A DNA stretch of 64,000 nucleotides from Ligula intestinalis. Its lineage: Eukaryota > Platyhelminthes > Cestoda > Diphyllobothriidea > Diphyllobothriidae. Below the pieces are notes generated by a model. It saw only the letters and a program-made list of their open reading frames with translations. It had not been told where the DNA came from and ran no database searches. Below are positions 24,401 to 39,400 of this stretch, piece by piece. The stretch spans positions 7,580,167 to 7,644,166 of the forward strand of contig JAYGXS010000005.1 in NCBI GenBank assembly GCA_036362985.1, in the 5' to 3' direction. Position 1 is the stretch's first letter. The number at the start of each line of letters is the position of its first letter. The translations under genes were made by a program, and so were the position numbers.

Positions 24401-27400
24401 GCCAACGTGTCTATTCTTGTTATAAAAAACGTAAGTCTTGGCACTTTTGCACCTTGAAACATAATATATGACATACTAATAGGGACTCTAGAATGCTTAT
24501 TTTTCTATTCGAAAATATAGTCTATTTACACAACTGTAACAGTTATTCGCTCATGTTACATAATCAAACGGCAGTTTGGTAGCGAAGGGCTGCTGACAGC
24601 CTCCCTCCGCGCCTAGTAAATTTCACCTCCTCCCAACGTACAAAAAGACATGTATTTGTGTTACTAATAATTAATAAGTAGCCATTATTTAATCAGCTTA
24701 TTTCTCTATTTTCCGTTTGTATCGATGCCATACTTAAGTCAATTGGGGTAGTTTAAAGGCATTAGCCCATGGTCTACTTAGTAAATAAGCCTTTCCAATA
24801 ATAAAAGAATATACACACTCAGAAATGTAAACATCGTGGACGCAGGAAGGTAGATTCGGCCAGGCAGTACAGAATTCATCCATATCCATCCAATATCTAT
24901 CCATATTCACCTGATCTCGCCCCGTTGTTTTTCGGATGTGCCAACCCAATTAACGTTTTTGCATAAATGTGCTTATGCATGCATGCCCTTGTGCGCCTGT
25001 CATCCGTTATCTCCCCCCCCCCACAGGGACCTATTCCGTTGAACTCTGCCCAAAACTGGCGGCCCTGAGATCGATTCTCGAGGAGGCGCAGAGTGGCGCG
25101 GATGTGGAACAGGGCTCGACTACCGAAACTGCTCTCACAATCCTCATTCTCGTTAGTAAGCCCAAAACAGCCGAATTGATTGAACACTTCCTGTGTGAGG
25201 ACGAGGCCCAGTTGACCCAGTGGCTTCTCCGCGGTCGTCGGCCCTTTGATCATCCTACAGAACACAGTTCACCAAAAAAGGAGGCAGAGGCGGAGAAGCT
25301 GGCGGCATCGAGCAGGTTGCGGCAGCCTGAACAGCCTGATCCAGGTCCGCCGGCACCGTCAGTCTCACGAAATTGGAGGAGACAGGCGCGAGGCGGCGGT
25401 CAAGTAATATACGCACTGAAACTACTTACTTACTTAATTCCTTGTACTTGTTGCGGCTGCGATGATGATTGATCTAGTCGGCTTCAATGATGTCACGTAC
25501 GGGGCCTCTCCACGCGCGACGATCCGTGGCCGCAAACCGGGACAATTCGAGCCATTCTCTTCGCCAGCGCCGGAGACCGAATATCGAAGGTCCAAGAACC
25601 TCTTCCATGTCCTGACGGACTGAGTCGAGCCAGATTTTGAGTCGACCCCCTCTTTGACGTTTCCGATCAGGTAACGCTTTCGGGTCGAGAGCAGTAACAT
25701 TGAGCTCGTGAGGTTGACGGCGAAGAACGTGTCTAAACCATTTCAGTCGTCTTTCTTGAATGGCCTGGGATATCCCTGTGATTTTTTCGCAGCGAGTGCG
25801 GACCCTCTCATTTGGGACGAAGTCGGTGTACTTCACCGGAAGGATGGTTTTCAAGCAGTAGTGGTCAAAGACTTCCAGCCTCCGTTCATCTTTTACGCGC
25901 GTAGCCCGAAATTTGCATCCGTATAGAAGAACGGGCCGTACAGATGCACGGTGCACGTGGACCTTTTTGGAGACAGAAATATCGCTTTGGGTCCATAGGC
26001 ACTTTCGAAGGCTGGAGAAAACTCGTCGTGCTGCGTCAATTCAAGAGGAATTGTCATCCCTTCAGTAACACCCGTGTTTATTCATTTAAGAGCAGAGTGG
26101 ACATGTACCAAACACATCATTCCACAGCCAAGTAAAAAAGGGAGACGAAACAGACCTTCCATGACATTACACTGCTCGTTATAAGCGGTTAATCATGCCT
26201 TATTATTGTCTTCGATTACCCAAAAACCGCTGTGTCTTCACCCACAACCTGTAATTAACGTAATTTTTACTTTTTTCATAGTATCCATATATTTCCTATA
26301 CTCTTTTTTACCAACAGGGAGTTCGCTTATCTTTCCCTCAATGAACTGATACTGATGACACTTTCGTATATGTGAGATTAAAACCAGGTCGCGTATGCCA
26401 TGCGTAGATGGGCTGTTTAACTATGCCAACCACTGCCTACACGTGTGAGTTTTAAGTTTGTAAGGTAGGTTAGAGATAGTGAGGTAGATGCTACGCAAGC
26501 CTGCTCGTACTATAAGGTAACTCATGCACAAGTTACCGGTGCTGCGCCTATCTCTCTGTGGGGGGGGGGCACACGGTGGGCGTCGTCTTGCGGAACGCAG
26601 GTAATTTAAATGCATCAGTTCAGTGATAAGCTGCAGGTTACCGAGGCCCCCAAGCCCTGGGAGCACGATTCAACAGCCGACATAGGCACACAAACCCGCA
26701 CAAGCAGCTCGTTAACTGAGTGGAAGTCCGTCAAGCGAAATATCATTTCTGCGAGTAGCTCGCTCGTTACCCGGAATGCTCGATGATGGGGCTGCTCGTC
26801 AACCGAGCAGTCATTGTGTTCCTGTTGGCTAGGGTTGTTATGATGACCGTACACGAAGCAACCGCCATGCCCAATTATATCGGTCATACTACTCATGCTA
26901 AGCGAGTAGTCATGTTTTATTACTATTTAGACAACCCAAAAACTGCTGTGTCCTCAACCGCAACATGTAATTGACGTCATTTCTGTATTTTTATTTATGT
27001 GTTGAATTTGTGTTGAATTATATATTGTATTTGTATCCATATATTTCCCATCATCTTGCTACCAATAGAAAGTTCAAAGGCGTTTGCCTATCTTTTCCTG
27101 ATACTGACTTGTGTTCGCTACGGAACACACTTGAGGTAGCAAAGACATTTGCATTTACTACGGCTTCATGGAGGCCAGTGCTGTCACGATTCTTGAACAA
27201 GGTGGCAGCTTGTTTTCAGCTGCCTGTATGTGTTCCATCACACCAGTAAAGTTCCCTCTCCCCCAGTTTGTTTGTGAAATTTTTTCTTAATAACCATTAG
27301 ACCTTCGCTCATGCGCGTTCTTTTCGCATTTGAGGCATTCGACTTACTGTTGAAACGTACCATTTTTTTCTTCCGTGACTGCCAGAGTGGTCGGCGCGTT

Positions 27401-30400
27401 ATCGGTTGCCATGGCACTGGCCCAACCTACCCCCAAAAGGGTATGAAGCCGTCAGCTAGCGGAGCGGCTCTCTGCAAACCGGAAGCTGTGGACGAGGAGC
27501 CTATCATAGCAGAACAGACCCACTCAAGCACCCCACAGGACGGAAAAGGAGGCGAAGAAGCAAAGTCCAAGCCTGATGCCCATAAACAGGAACGCGATCA
27601 ACGTGTAATAATCGACTGTAAGTCGGGGCGTAGTGGGAGAGGGTTCATCCATTCCGCGCTTAAGAGTTTTCTGTTACACTGCCTGTGCGCATTTAACGTG
27701 AGAGCTGACCTCATAAAATGCATTCGCCCTCTCGAATTTAGCACCATATCTCCGGAACAGACAGGAAAAAAGGAGGTTCCCCCTCTTTGTGTTCATGGTT
27801 GTCAAAAGTTAAATCGCGTGTTCCGGCTTAAGCTGCTGACTGGCACCGACTTCGAGTCATAGCCCAACCATCCCCCACTAGGTCTGGAATTTAGCCCAAC
27901 CAAGATCTCCGAAACAGACGGGAAGAGAAGGGAGTTCCTGTTTTCTTGTCCTACTGGCGGCAACAGTCCCAGCACCTACCTAATCTTTTTTTAATTGAAA
28001 AAATATCTGAAAATTTCGGTTCATTTCAGGATTCTGCGCCTATTGCACCTAGTTACCAAGAATTTGAATGAGTTATAGACGGCGCAAAGCCCATTGCATA
28101 TAGCCCATCGTAAAGAGCGACTGTTTTACGACAAAAGACAAAATAAAATAAAATATCAAGTGGACATAGCACGCGGATAGAAATGCATGAATCGATTTCA
28201 CCTTCACCTTTAGAAGTACCATAAGCTAAGCAGTTTTTATCTTACGGTCGGTGTCATCTAGATGTTGACAAATTGAAGTAAGTTTCTGAAGTTTGCTTCT
28301 AGTAAGTACAAGCAGATCCAAGGAGATCTCATACAGACCCATCGGATTTTGAGGATTGCCAGACTGCGGCCTGCACTTCAACGATTTCTCCTCACTGGCC
28401 TCCACAAATAACTTCTGTGTCGTAATTCTCACAAACTCAGAGAGACCATATCCCGTCTTCTGAATGTTCGTTGCTATTGGTTTTCACAGCAAGTTGTTGC
28501 TGTATGGTACGGACTTCCCTAGGACGTCATAATGGCGGATACGAGAGACGCATTTAATCATAGATTTGATTTATATTTACTAGAAAGACAGGGAATCCGT
28601 CTTATAATATAACAAAGTTTTCCTCATACTTGAAAATTATGCCGATATCTATTGTTTGACATCGAACCTCTGATCCTTCAGGATAACAGCTTAGATCGCA
28701 GCCACGAAAATAATTTGTCCACGTGAGTATGCTACTTCCTGTCTTAGAGTAACATACATATTTTACTTTGAGTATGTGTGTACAGTTTTTAATAAGATCT
28801 TCAAAGGCAATGCCCATTACCCTTGAATGTAATGAACTATTCGACAGTTCGATCGTCGATTTCGACGATGTCCACCTCGAGCTTCAGCCAGTTGAAGCAA
28901 AGCGGTGACTCCCACGAGATATACAGCGAACATGGACTCGCAGAGAATCTATCTCAATCTCTCACCATTCCCACACCGGAACCGACGTCGAGGCAAAGTC
29001 AAGAAGGCCGGAAATGGAGGCAGGCCCAGACGGCTGACGCGAGCAACACTCAACACACATGCCAACGGCACGCCTCGCTAGATAGGGTCCAGAATGGGAG
29101 CGGGAGCGCCATAAAGGCCACATTGAGAAGGAGCCATTGAGTCTGATTCTCAGCCCGCAGACAGCCACTCCACACAACAAGACACACACTGGGCCGACTG
29201 CGGTGTCCAAGTTATCTCTTCAGTTGGTAACCCTCCAAGCCACAGCTTTTAGCGCACCAAGATAGTTTCAAGCGCATCAGATTGACTATATTGAGGAAAG
29301 AAATGTGCCGAGGGTCCACCTCGCTCTCTCCCCCACAGCTAGCAGCTGGCCACCGCTCTCGGTCGCCTGAGGTGGGATGGGCGCAGTGCTGAAAGGGGAA
29401 ACAAATCGGAGAGGAGCTCCTCCCCGATACTGAACTATAATAACAATTACGTGAACATGCTCGTTGGTGATTTTTGCGTCCGCTGCTTCACCCGGCATTG
29501 ATGCGTGTGCTACCCTAAGTCGGTATCTGCTGCGTAACGGAGGTCTGACAGCGACTGCGCAATTTCTTTTTTTTTAGCCGACCAGACTGCCGCTCCCGTC
29601 GGTTCTGCCGCCGTCGACGACATGCCTCCCGGCTGCCGCCGCATCGATTATCCACCCGCCAGCAAGGGCGGAAGCCCCCACCACGTGAGGATTGTGCTTC
29701 GGACGCCGCCTCCGGGTTCTCGGGAGGATGACGCTCCGACCGCTCTGGATGCTCACAGTCTCGATGGCCCAGCAGGCCGTTTGGCCATCGTGCTCTCTCG
29801 TTTACGTCCTCGGAAGATTGTGTTTTTCGAACCGCGGGTCGCCTGGGTGCGCGAGGTTGAGGTCTACTCAGCGCGGGAGCATCGGCGTTGTCCCCTACCC
29901 GCAGAAGCTCCACCAATCACTGTCTACTTTATGGTATACAAGGATTCTGTGGAGGAACAACGCTACCTCACAAGCCTTCGTCGAGTAGGAAGTATCTTTT
30001 TTCATCATTGCCAAACACTTTATTTTCAGCTTTGCATATTTTTTGACTGTTCAAACACATTTCCTCTCGTTCTCTCTCTCTCTCTCCCAGGAGAAGGAAG
30101 CTTTTGAACATTTAATTAAGCTGCGGAGTTCTGTCGTCATCCGGCAAATGGAGCCTGTCCTACCTAAGCAGTTTTTGGGACCGTCTGAATCAAACAGTAG
30201 GGTCGTTCAAGAGCCATGCGTCCTGGTGGATGTCCGAGAATTCCGCAGCGAACTTCCTGCCCTGCTACACAGAAAAGGCATGAAGGTATGCAATCATACA
30301 TGGGTGCATGCGAGCATGCATGGCTACTTACAAGTTGTTAGTAACACTGATTAACACTCTGTGCTCACTTACCCTTTTTTCACACCCCTTCCCCAATAGG

Positions 30401-33400
30401 TGATACCATTGACCCTCTCAATCGGTGATTACATTCTAGCGCCGCATATTTGCGTGGAAAGGAAGTCTGTGAGTGACTTGATAAGTTCTTTGAACTCTGG
30501 CAGACTCTACCAACAATGCACTGCAATGGCTCGCTACTATCTCAACCCAGTTCTTCTTGTTGAATTTTCAATGCCAGCACACAGTAAGCAGACTCCGTAT
30601 TTCACGTTTTAAAAATGTCAACTTTAGCCTGCTCCTTAAGCTAACTTTTCATTTTTCCACGAATTAAATCTTCTTGGACTCTGAACTATTTACCTGGATT
30701 GCATTGTGGTGGTACCTAGCACGAGGTACAGTCCGACGTCAAACGTTCGTTTGTGACTTTTATAGACTCTGATCTAGACTGAAGCGTATTGAAGCGAATG
30801 TGTGCATTCTGGGTGTGTGTGTATAGGTAAGGACAAAGCATGTTCTTCGTCCGCCGGAATAATGCCTTTTGTAGGGGTCTAAGCCGTGGTTGTGCCTAGA
30901 TCACTACAATCATCAGGTCGAAGTCCCCAGGTTGAAGGTAAAAAGCAAGAGTCATCAGTAAGAGAAGTTTATTGCATACAGAACTCCCAGTTGCAGTCTC
31001 AGGTGGCAGTGGCCACTGGCGAAGCCAGGGCTGTTCCTGACTGCGTCCAGCCAGGCCTGAAAGAGTGGACTGTCTGAGGTGTGGGGTGATGACAGTTGAT
31101 TTAGGAGGATTATGAATCAAGTTAAAGTGGTCTGTGAGTGGTGCCCGAGCGGATGTTGCCTGCAAAGACCCCCTGCTGTGTGGCCGCGGCTTTTCGTGTT
31201 CGAGTGGCACTTAAGAAAGGTGCGCTTAGGAAGCTGAGATCAACTGTCCGGACTACAGGAACGCCGTAGGACGGGGTACGCTGACGCAGCTGTTATCAGT
31301 TAGCCAGAAGCAGCTGCGAGGTCAAGCCTCGGAGGACGGAGGCGTCAGTTGTTTGTGACGACATGACCATAGGGCAGCGAGCATTGAAGAACGAAGGGGG
31401 GGGGGAGAATTATGGCTTTCCGCCACACTTTCTTCACCTGAGTTTTCTAACATTTATTGGAGCCAATCGTTAGAAATAAAGGACGCAACAACATAAGCAA
31501 ATCTTTTTTAGGGGTAAGAGTCACCAAAGCACCAGTTTCACGGGACCACGTTATCTGATATCTTCGTGCACTTGTAAGTAGCTACCCCTGTGTTCATTGA
31601 CTTCCTTCTTCGAGGGGAGTTTTTGTGTCTTTCTATTTGTCCATTAAGACAAGAGAAGATAAACACGATTAATTTTTTGTTGTTGTTGATAACTTTGAAT
31701 GTAAGGATATATTATTCAGACAAAATGAATTTAAAGCAAGCGAGCACAGCAGGATTTATTTGTACAAATAAATTTCGGGACAGCTTGTCAACTGCTTCCT
31801 TTCTTTGCATGAATAAGGTAACAAATGGACAACAGAGTAATTTGAATTTTTAGAGAATCAATAACAACAAGGTTATTTTTTAACGCAGCGCATAGCCAAC
31901 AATAATGTCGCCTTTAATCTCAGAAAGGAAAAATAGGGACGGGAAGTAACAAAAATGAAAAAAAAAGTTGATTGCATGTAGGCGTGTGATTACCAGGGCA
32001 GTTGGAGATTAGTCAAATAGGTCGGGTTTCTCCCGCCGTATATATGCTGCCTTTATGTAGCGCCAAGGTCCGATTTGTTCGTGCTCGAACAAGAACTCGG
32101 AAAGATATGCTGAGGTCAACAGCGTGACCACTGTCTAGCAAGTGTTTTGTAATGGAGCACCGTGGCACTTTCTGTTCTTGTTTAAAAAGTCCATTAGGTG
32201 AATGTTCAGCGGCCCTAGTCGTCAATTGCCTTTGCGTACGGCCAATGTACTTGCATCCGCAAGTGCACGTGGACTCATGGACACGGTTTGGGGTGATGTG
32301 TAAAGGCAAGGCATCCTAGAAGGCTTTTAGTGGGATTGAGGAACACTAGTTCAGCTGCATTGTACATTCTCTGTATGTTGCAACGTAGCCGTCGCTTAAT
32401 TTTATCTGAAATATGGTCAAAGGCTCCTTACTGAACCGACTGTTCTGCAGATTTCGGTCGTAGGAAGCTGCTGTACTTTGAGTGAAACGTGAGAAGTAGC
32501 CACGTTGTACAAATTAATTCCTTCTGTGTTCGCTTGCTTTTAATGTGTACCTGGGAAACAATGCTTCAAGATGAATATATTACCTTTCAGCCGTTAGTGG
32601 CAGTGGTGGTGGTAGCAGTGATCGTTTCGCCGTCTCCTCTACGGGTGCCTTTGCTCTCTTCACGGGACGAAACGCAGTACTGTCGCCAGGCAGCCAGCTG
32701 GACCTCGGTCCTCGACACCTCATGTCCAAGTTGGTCCTCCTCACTATCCACTTTCCAAATTTGCGCATCCTCTGGAGTGTCACGCCCTACTGCACGGCGG
32801 AGATTTTCACGGAGCTGAAAATGGGCCGCGCGGAACCTAGCCTGGACAAATTACCACAGGTAAGCGAGAATGCACCTCACTGTGCACCATCCTCCACAGT
32901 GCTATCTGCCTAGACACGTGATAGTTTGACCATCGAAATCGATGGTTTTCAGCGCATACTCAAGAGCAGTGATCGGGAGTGTAGTAAGGTACAGTGAAAG
33001 TAGACGAGCAACCATCTACGACACTCTAAACCCTCTCATCGCTTGAACCGGTGACAGGACAAAGTCGAGATGACCGAGCAGGCATCAGGTGTAGGCCGCT
33101 TTCTCCAATGCAGGCCGGAACACCGCCTACTTAGTCTTAACGGGCAGTATTCTTTTGCGCTGGTACTACTGCACTATCTCCCCTCACTCACCTTCGGTAG
33201 GTGTCAAGATAGACTCAAGGAAACCAAGGCTGGTACTGCTACTACTATTTTATACTGCTGCTTACTAGAAGTTTAGCTGAGTGAGAGTAGTGCTGGTAAT
33301 ATTAGTGGCGTTAATAATTGGTCCTGACGCTGGGGTCGTGTTCTCTTGACCTCAGATAGGAGTAAGGACCTGGATGTATGCTATTCCGAGTAAAGTAGAT

Positions 33401-36400
33401 GTTTGAAGCTCGGAGCACATTAATGCTTGCCGTGGTCTTAACCCCCTCCTCCCCCCATCTCTATTCACAAAAACTGTCAGTTTTCGCTAAACTGTAGACT
33501 ACGAGAGCTGGGATACTATTGCTAGGAACAGTATGCCAATGTCAGCAGTGCTAATTCGAGTAATCATGCTGGCTAAGGCCAGTATGCAGTCGTAACCATT
33601 ATAAAGATTTTAGTAAAATGAAAGGTTGAAGGTGTATGTAATAAAAACTGGAAATCTAGCATGCATTTAGGTCGTACGGAAGAGGCGTTTGCCGTTTTCC
33701 AGGCTATCTTTATCTGTCTACAGTACCTAGCTCTAGCTTAGAATTTACAGAACAACATCCATATAAATGAAAAGCCTGACGAGTATTTGTCGAAAGTGCG
33801 TGTATACTAGCCAAACTAGACTTCTGAATTCTCTGATGATAATTTTTGCAACTCTAGAACAGCATCTGTCTATACATATAGGTACAGTACAAGTACGGTA
33901 CTAAATTACAACAGTATGAAAATACAGTGCAGCAGAATTAGTGCAATATTAGTTATGGTAGTGATACTAGCGATTTTAGTTCATATCGTCCAGAGGGAAC
34001 TGTTACCGTATTCTATCTAATGATCACGTAAATATACACTTATGAAGTCGGCTGCAGATAGAGATGACAGAGGACGCGGCGTGACTAATGCCTGTCAAAT
34101 CTGACAACCAAATCTAGAAAGCCCGATAACCCGTCATGGCATCTAAGGTTTTCGCGAGCCAAAGGCGAATCAACTGTTTTTAGTCACTGGGCGTAGTTTT
34201 CGATAGACGGTCACAACCCCAAAGTACCGTCGTTCTGCCTGATTAGCTCAACATTTACCATGGCTTAATCTAGCATTAACGTAATGGTTGTTCTCCATAA
34301 AAGGGCATATTGCGATTTATGAAGGATTGTAAAGTTTTATAGAAATACCAGCTTTTTTAGCAAAGTGCGAAATTCCGAAAAAGTGAAAATCAGGCGTTCT
34401 AGGTAAACTTCAGTTTTACATGTAAAAGAAGCTTGTTCATGCAAAACTACCGAGTTAATAAAGCAGCACAAGTAAAATTACGTTGGAATATAAAAAAATT
34501 GTAAAAGCTTCGGATACATATGTTTCCATATTGCGTGCAATGTAATGTATGGCTGTTATCGAACAGCTCAAATTTCGGGTTGGACTTGAGTTGAGTTAGG
34601 ACTTGCTTGAGTTACGTTGGACTAAGGTAACCACGTTTTCGCTTGACATGTCCCATTGGGAGATCACAGGAATCATATATTTCTTACGCTCAGGTGCGGA
34701 CATCCCGGCAAGTTGCTAATAAATTTAAATGGACTTGTCAGGTACAATTGTAAACGTACCATTTTTTGTACATCAAGAGTAATTGCCTTCCGCCACATTT
34801 TTTTGTAATTATTTTTATATTTCCATCATGAAGAGGTTCAGATCTTCCTTGAAATGCTAATCAAGACTACGATTTTCGGTGGCTTGAGTCGATTGACAAT
34901 AAATGATGATTTTATTCTACGTGCTTACCAAAACCTTCAAAATAAGATATATCTTAAAAGCATTTTCCTTAATAACGAGCTTTTAAACATTTTTTCTTTA
35001 GCAGCTGTCTGCGTGTGTCATGGTTTCAGAACCACCCAAACATTTCAACTCATTGCAGAGACAAATGAAGGTCTACATCAAGATTCGCGAATGAATATGC
35101 CTCAGATTCATTAGAAATGTTCTATAACAAGTTACCTCTTGAAAAGTAGCTTTAGTTATATATTTTGGTGGCGGATCTCTGCGTACTTTATTTTTTTAAG
35201 CTTAAGTCATGATCAGAATGGGAAATTTTGGCCAGTTTATTGATTTCCCTAAACATTGTGGACACATCCTTTGTTATCAATGAAAGAACTAACTTTTCTA
35301 TTTAAATCGGAACAGTTTTCAGTATATTTGGTTACTTCTAGGGTCAGTTCTACAATAACAAACGCAGAGCACAGTGGCAATAATATTAACGGTGATTTTT
35401 AAGAAAACTGTTTCGTATTGTCCCGCGACAACTCACTCAAATGCATGCTATAGTAACTGTCTTCAAATTTATATTGGCTTTACAATCGATTTAGTTACTG
35501 TATTCTAATAAAGCCCTTATACGCATTATTTGCCTGCAACCCTTCAAATATACAACATACAATTTTTATGGCACAAAACTTGGCAGATTTGCAAAATAGA
35601 ATTTTTTCAACTAATTTCGTTCTTCTTTTTCCGAAAATAATGCGCGATCTCATAATTACACTTACCTCAATTGCATGGATGCAAACCAAAATTTTCCGTT
35701 TTGGGAACATATAAAATTAAAAAGTTCCTGCTCTCCATGAATGTTCTTTTATAGTGCAACATGCACGCACACAAAAAGTTCTTTTCCCCAATATTTAATA
35801 GCGTAGGAAATTCCTCGGATATCAACCAACGCTGGATTTCGCCCATTTTCGCCTCTATTTTATCTCAGTATACTGAGCTGAACCGAATTTAATTATAGTA
35901 ACCATCATTTTGCGCCTCAGGTCAACCCAATGAACTGAATAAACAACCTCAAAAGTTTGTTTAACCACCCAGTCTCCAACCTTTCATTAGATGGGAATAT
36001 GCACTTACGAGTGACGTAGCCGTTGAACTTCACTTGATAAAACTTTGTGTCGGTCGAGCGCCCAGATTGGTTTGTGAACTACCAATATCTTCCGCTTTTG
36101 CATGTGACCGTTAGGCCATCAGTGTTGATGATGCCCAACTTATGCTCCAAGCTGCGGTTGCTGGTGGGCTCTAAGGAGTGAAAACCAAGACACATGGAGA
36201 GGATTGAGTCCCGTTAGCGGTTGCAGTGAACGTTCATCAACGAGTGTCATTATCTCCCGATGTAAACTGACGAGACAACGAACTCGTGGCTCAATAGTTA
36301 GAGCTTTAGATTTCTGACCATCACATAGGTCGCGACTTTGAATATCGGGTGAAGGGCACCACTTGGGGTTGGGTATGGTTGACTAATGATGGTTGCTCCG

Positions 36401-39400
36401 GCAACGCTATCTCTCCTGTTACTGTTCGCCTTTTTCGGCCACCTGTTTTAGGACTTCCGAGTTGCCTGATGGGGAAATTCACGCTGGATATCCTGCCAAC
36501 CAGATCTCCTGAGGTTCGGGGAATTTTTTTGGCGATTGTGTCCTGTAATCGCAACCGACAGGATAACGGATCCGTAGCCTAACGGTAGAACTATTAATAA
36601 ACCAGAAATGGTTACCCCAGTTTTTCGTCTTAGTAGGTATTTATTGCAATGACCATTTTTCTAGCTTATTGGCCGTCATCAACAAGTCAAATCACAACCA
36701 ACTCTCAAGGCTCGAATGTGGAATCTTCGGTCTTTGAGTGCAACTCTGTACCACAGCACTGCGGATCCGTTGATTTGTCGGTTGTGGTCGGGAATATGAT
36801 GAATGGTAGGGCGCTCACCAATTTTGTTGTGGAACATGCTCGTCCTCGGAGCTCAATCTAGAGCCCTCGCCGGCAGTCGCAGGAAGTTACTTCCTCTTTG
36901 CCACAGCCTGTTCCTGATGGAGTTATTCTTCAGACGATTCGTCTTCTGGACGAGTTAAATGACTCATATTTTATTATGGACGTTTGGCAGATTTGGTTAT
37001 TTTAGTCGACCCAATTGTGAAAAAACTCGCGGCGTTCGGCGGGATTCGAACCCGCATAGGAGGGAAGGCCTTCTACGCAAGCAAATGCTCTACCTACTTG
37101 AGCTACGAATGCCACGCTTCAAACCGTGTGTTTAATCACAGTTGGTCTCATGTTTTACCTACACCCTGGACTCGACATTCTTTGTCGGTTCTATTTCATC
37201 CTATATTACAAATCGCTAAGTGACTGCCTCTCAGGGCTCTAGACTGAACTGCAAGGCAAAACGGGATAAGCATATTTCGTCATCTCGCCTGCCCGACAGC
37301 CAGCTTATGTTCGTGTATGAGCGAACCAAGCATTCGTCCAGTCTGTCCGCTGTAATTTTGGTTACAGTTTGGACGTGGTATACAACACACTACAATCGAC
37401 TGCTCACTGAGATTTGATCGGTCTTTGATTCTCATGACCTGGCTGCGCATGGTATCCCTGGGACGGTGTGCAATTCCAACGCCTTGTCCCAGAGCAATGC
37501 GCTCGGTCACTTCTGAAACACCCTTGATGTATGACAGCGCATACCATATCGTAGGGGTTGGTTCTGGTTAGGTCCTCGGGAGGCGGGCCCGTCGGCATTG
37601 GCTTATGAACGCCCTCAGATATTCCGCCCAAACTGGTCACGGAGTTATCGAGCCTCACGTGCTTTTTCCTCTGGTTTAATGCAGTGAGTCTGGATTCCTT
37701 TGAACAGCGTTCTCACGCAGCTCCGTTTGTGAACCACCGGATGGTTGCTATGAAAGTTGAGAAGCTGTGTGGTGTTTGTCACCTTCCTGTAAACTGTTGT
37801 TTCTATCTCGCCATTGGAAGTTCACTTGACGAATACATCAAGGAAGGGTATCTGCTGATCCTTTTCTTCTCCCCTCGTGAGTTGTATATCCGAGAAGATC
37901 GAGTTAAGAAGATCATGAAAAGTCTGCAACATGTTCCTTTTGGCGATAACAAAGGTGTCGTCAACGTAACGGTGCCAAAAGATTGGGAGCTGTTGGTTGA
38001 AGGCGATGTTTTCCAGTCCTTGTAGGGCCAATTCTGCTATCAAACCGGAGATTGTGGAGCCCAAAGGAGTACCTTTGATCTGTTCATAAGCCGCTCCTGC
38101 GAAGGTGATGTGTGTTTTTTGGACTCCCACCAGAGCCCGAAAGCTCAGCAGAATAAAGGCACGATTCCCGTGGTCGAAACGCCTTCATCTTCTACACAAA
38201 TACCCGGGATGCGAACTTTTGCCTCAATTCTTGTACAGTAGTCGCCAAGGACCACGCAGCTTTCATAACTTTGTATAAGTTTGATCATTACAGGAGTACC
38301 AATGTGAATGCATTTAGGAAAATTCAGAAATAATAATGAACTGTTCCAGGCAAATAAGGTACTTAAAAGAACTATAGGAATTCCTAAGTGTTTGTAAAGA
38401 AAAATAAAATTTTCTCGATAATCCCGTGGTTCTGGAGACGTAAAAAAGAGCTATAAATTAGAACAATAAATTTGTATATTGTGTTAAATTAAAAACTTGA
38501 AGCAACCACTTTCTATATATAGAAAGAACTTTTCTTTAGTCAAAAATATTCTGTAAACTTTACTCTTACTGGCTAAGTATTTATTGCATGTCGTCGAAAA
38601 AAGTGTGTCATCATTTTCCTTGTTTTCACTGTCTTCATTGATAAATTTATAAATTCTGCATCTGTTCGACGTTTACACCAAAACCCTTTACATAAGATAG
38701 ATATATAGAGCATTTACCGAAAGAAAGTGCTTTCCGATATTAGTTTTAATGAATATGGCAACGTTTTTGATATGAAGAAATGCCTCAAAACAGCAAACCG
38801 CATTGTCGAGAGTGAATCTTGTCCGCAGTGGAGTTGTGAAAATACTTTTCCTAAAATTAATAAAAACCTTCCATAAAAGGTTACCTCTTAGAAAGTGCTT
38901 TGATTGGATATTCGGCTGACGAACTTCTGCGCATATAAAATTACTCCAACGTAATATCACAATGAACTTAAGTTAACCTAGTACGCCCGAGTTCCGCTTT
39001 TTGGGAACTTTCCTTTTTTGTTAAAAAAGCTTGTATTTCTAGTAAGCGTTATATTTCTTCCTAAATCACAACCTGCCCTATTATGAAGAACGACCATTAG
39101 TTTATTGTTGTAAGACTTTTGGGGCCGCAGCTTCGGTTGCTTTTGAGCAACAGGGAGTTACTTGTACAAATACTTGGATTTCATGAGTTAGTGCACCTAC
39201 TGTAAATGCTTGATACCCCAAAACCACATAGGGGACGCTGGAAAGCCACACTGAGAATCCGAACCGCGGACAGTTGTGTTCTACAGCAGCAGTAACTCAA
39301 ATTTCCGCGAAAATCGTGTTTGGAATTTGAGCAGGCATTTGCCTCGTAAGTATTTTGAAGTCTGGAAGGCAGGTTACCCGGTGCCGTTAAATAAGCCGAC

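Noticed and set aside
29515..29916. 133-codon minus-strand frame over XPF exon 6
   Set aside because: Arg/Pro-rich antisense shadow of a GC-rich exon, with no family similarity.
32489..32818. 109-codon open frame covering XPF exon 9
   Set aside because: It is in a different frame from the conserved [12 protein letters not shown] sequence; a shadow.
34854..35114. 86-codon frame in XPF intron 9
   Set aside because: AT-rich, next to sequence distantly like the TIR element body; no protein similarity.
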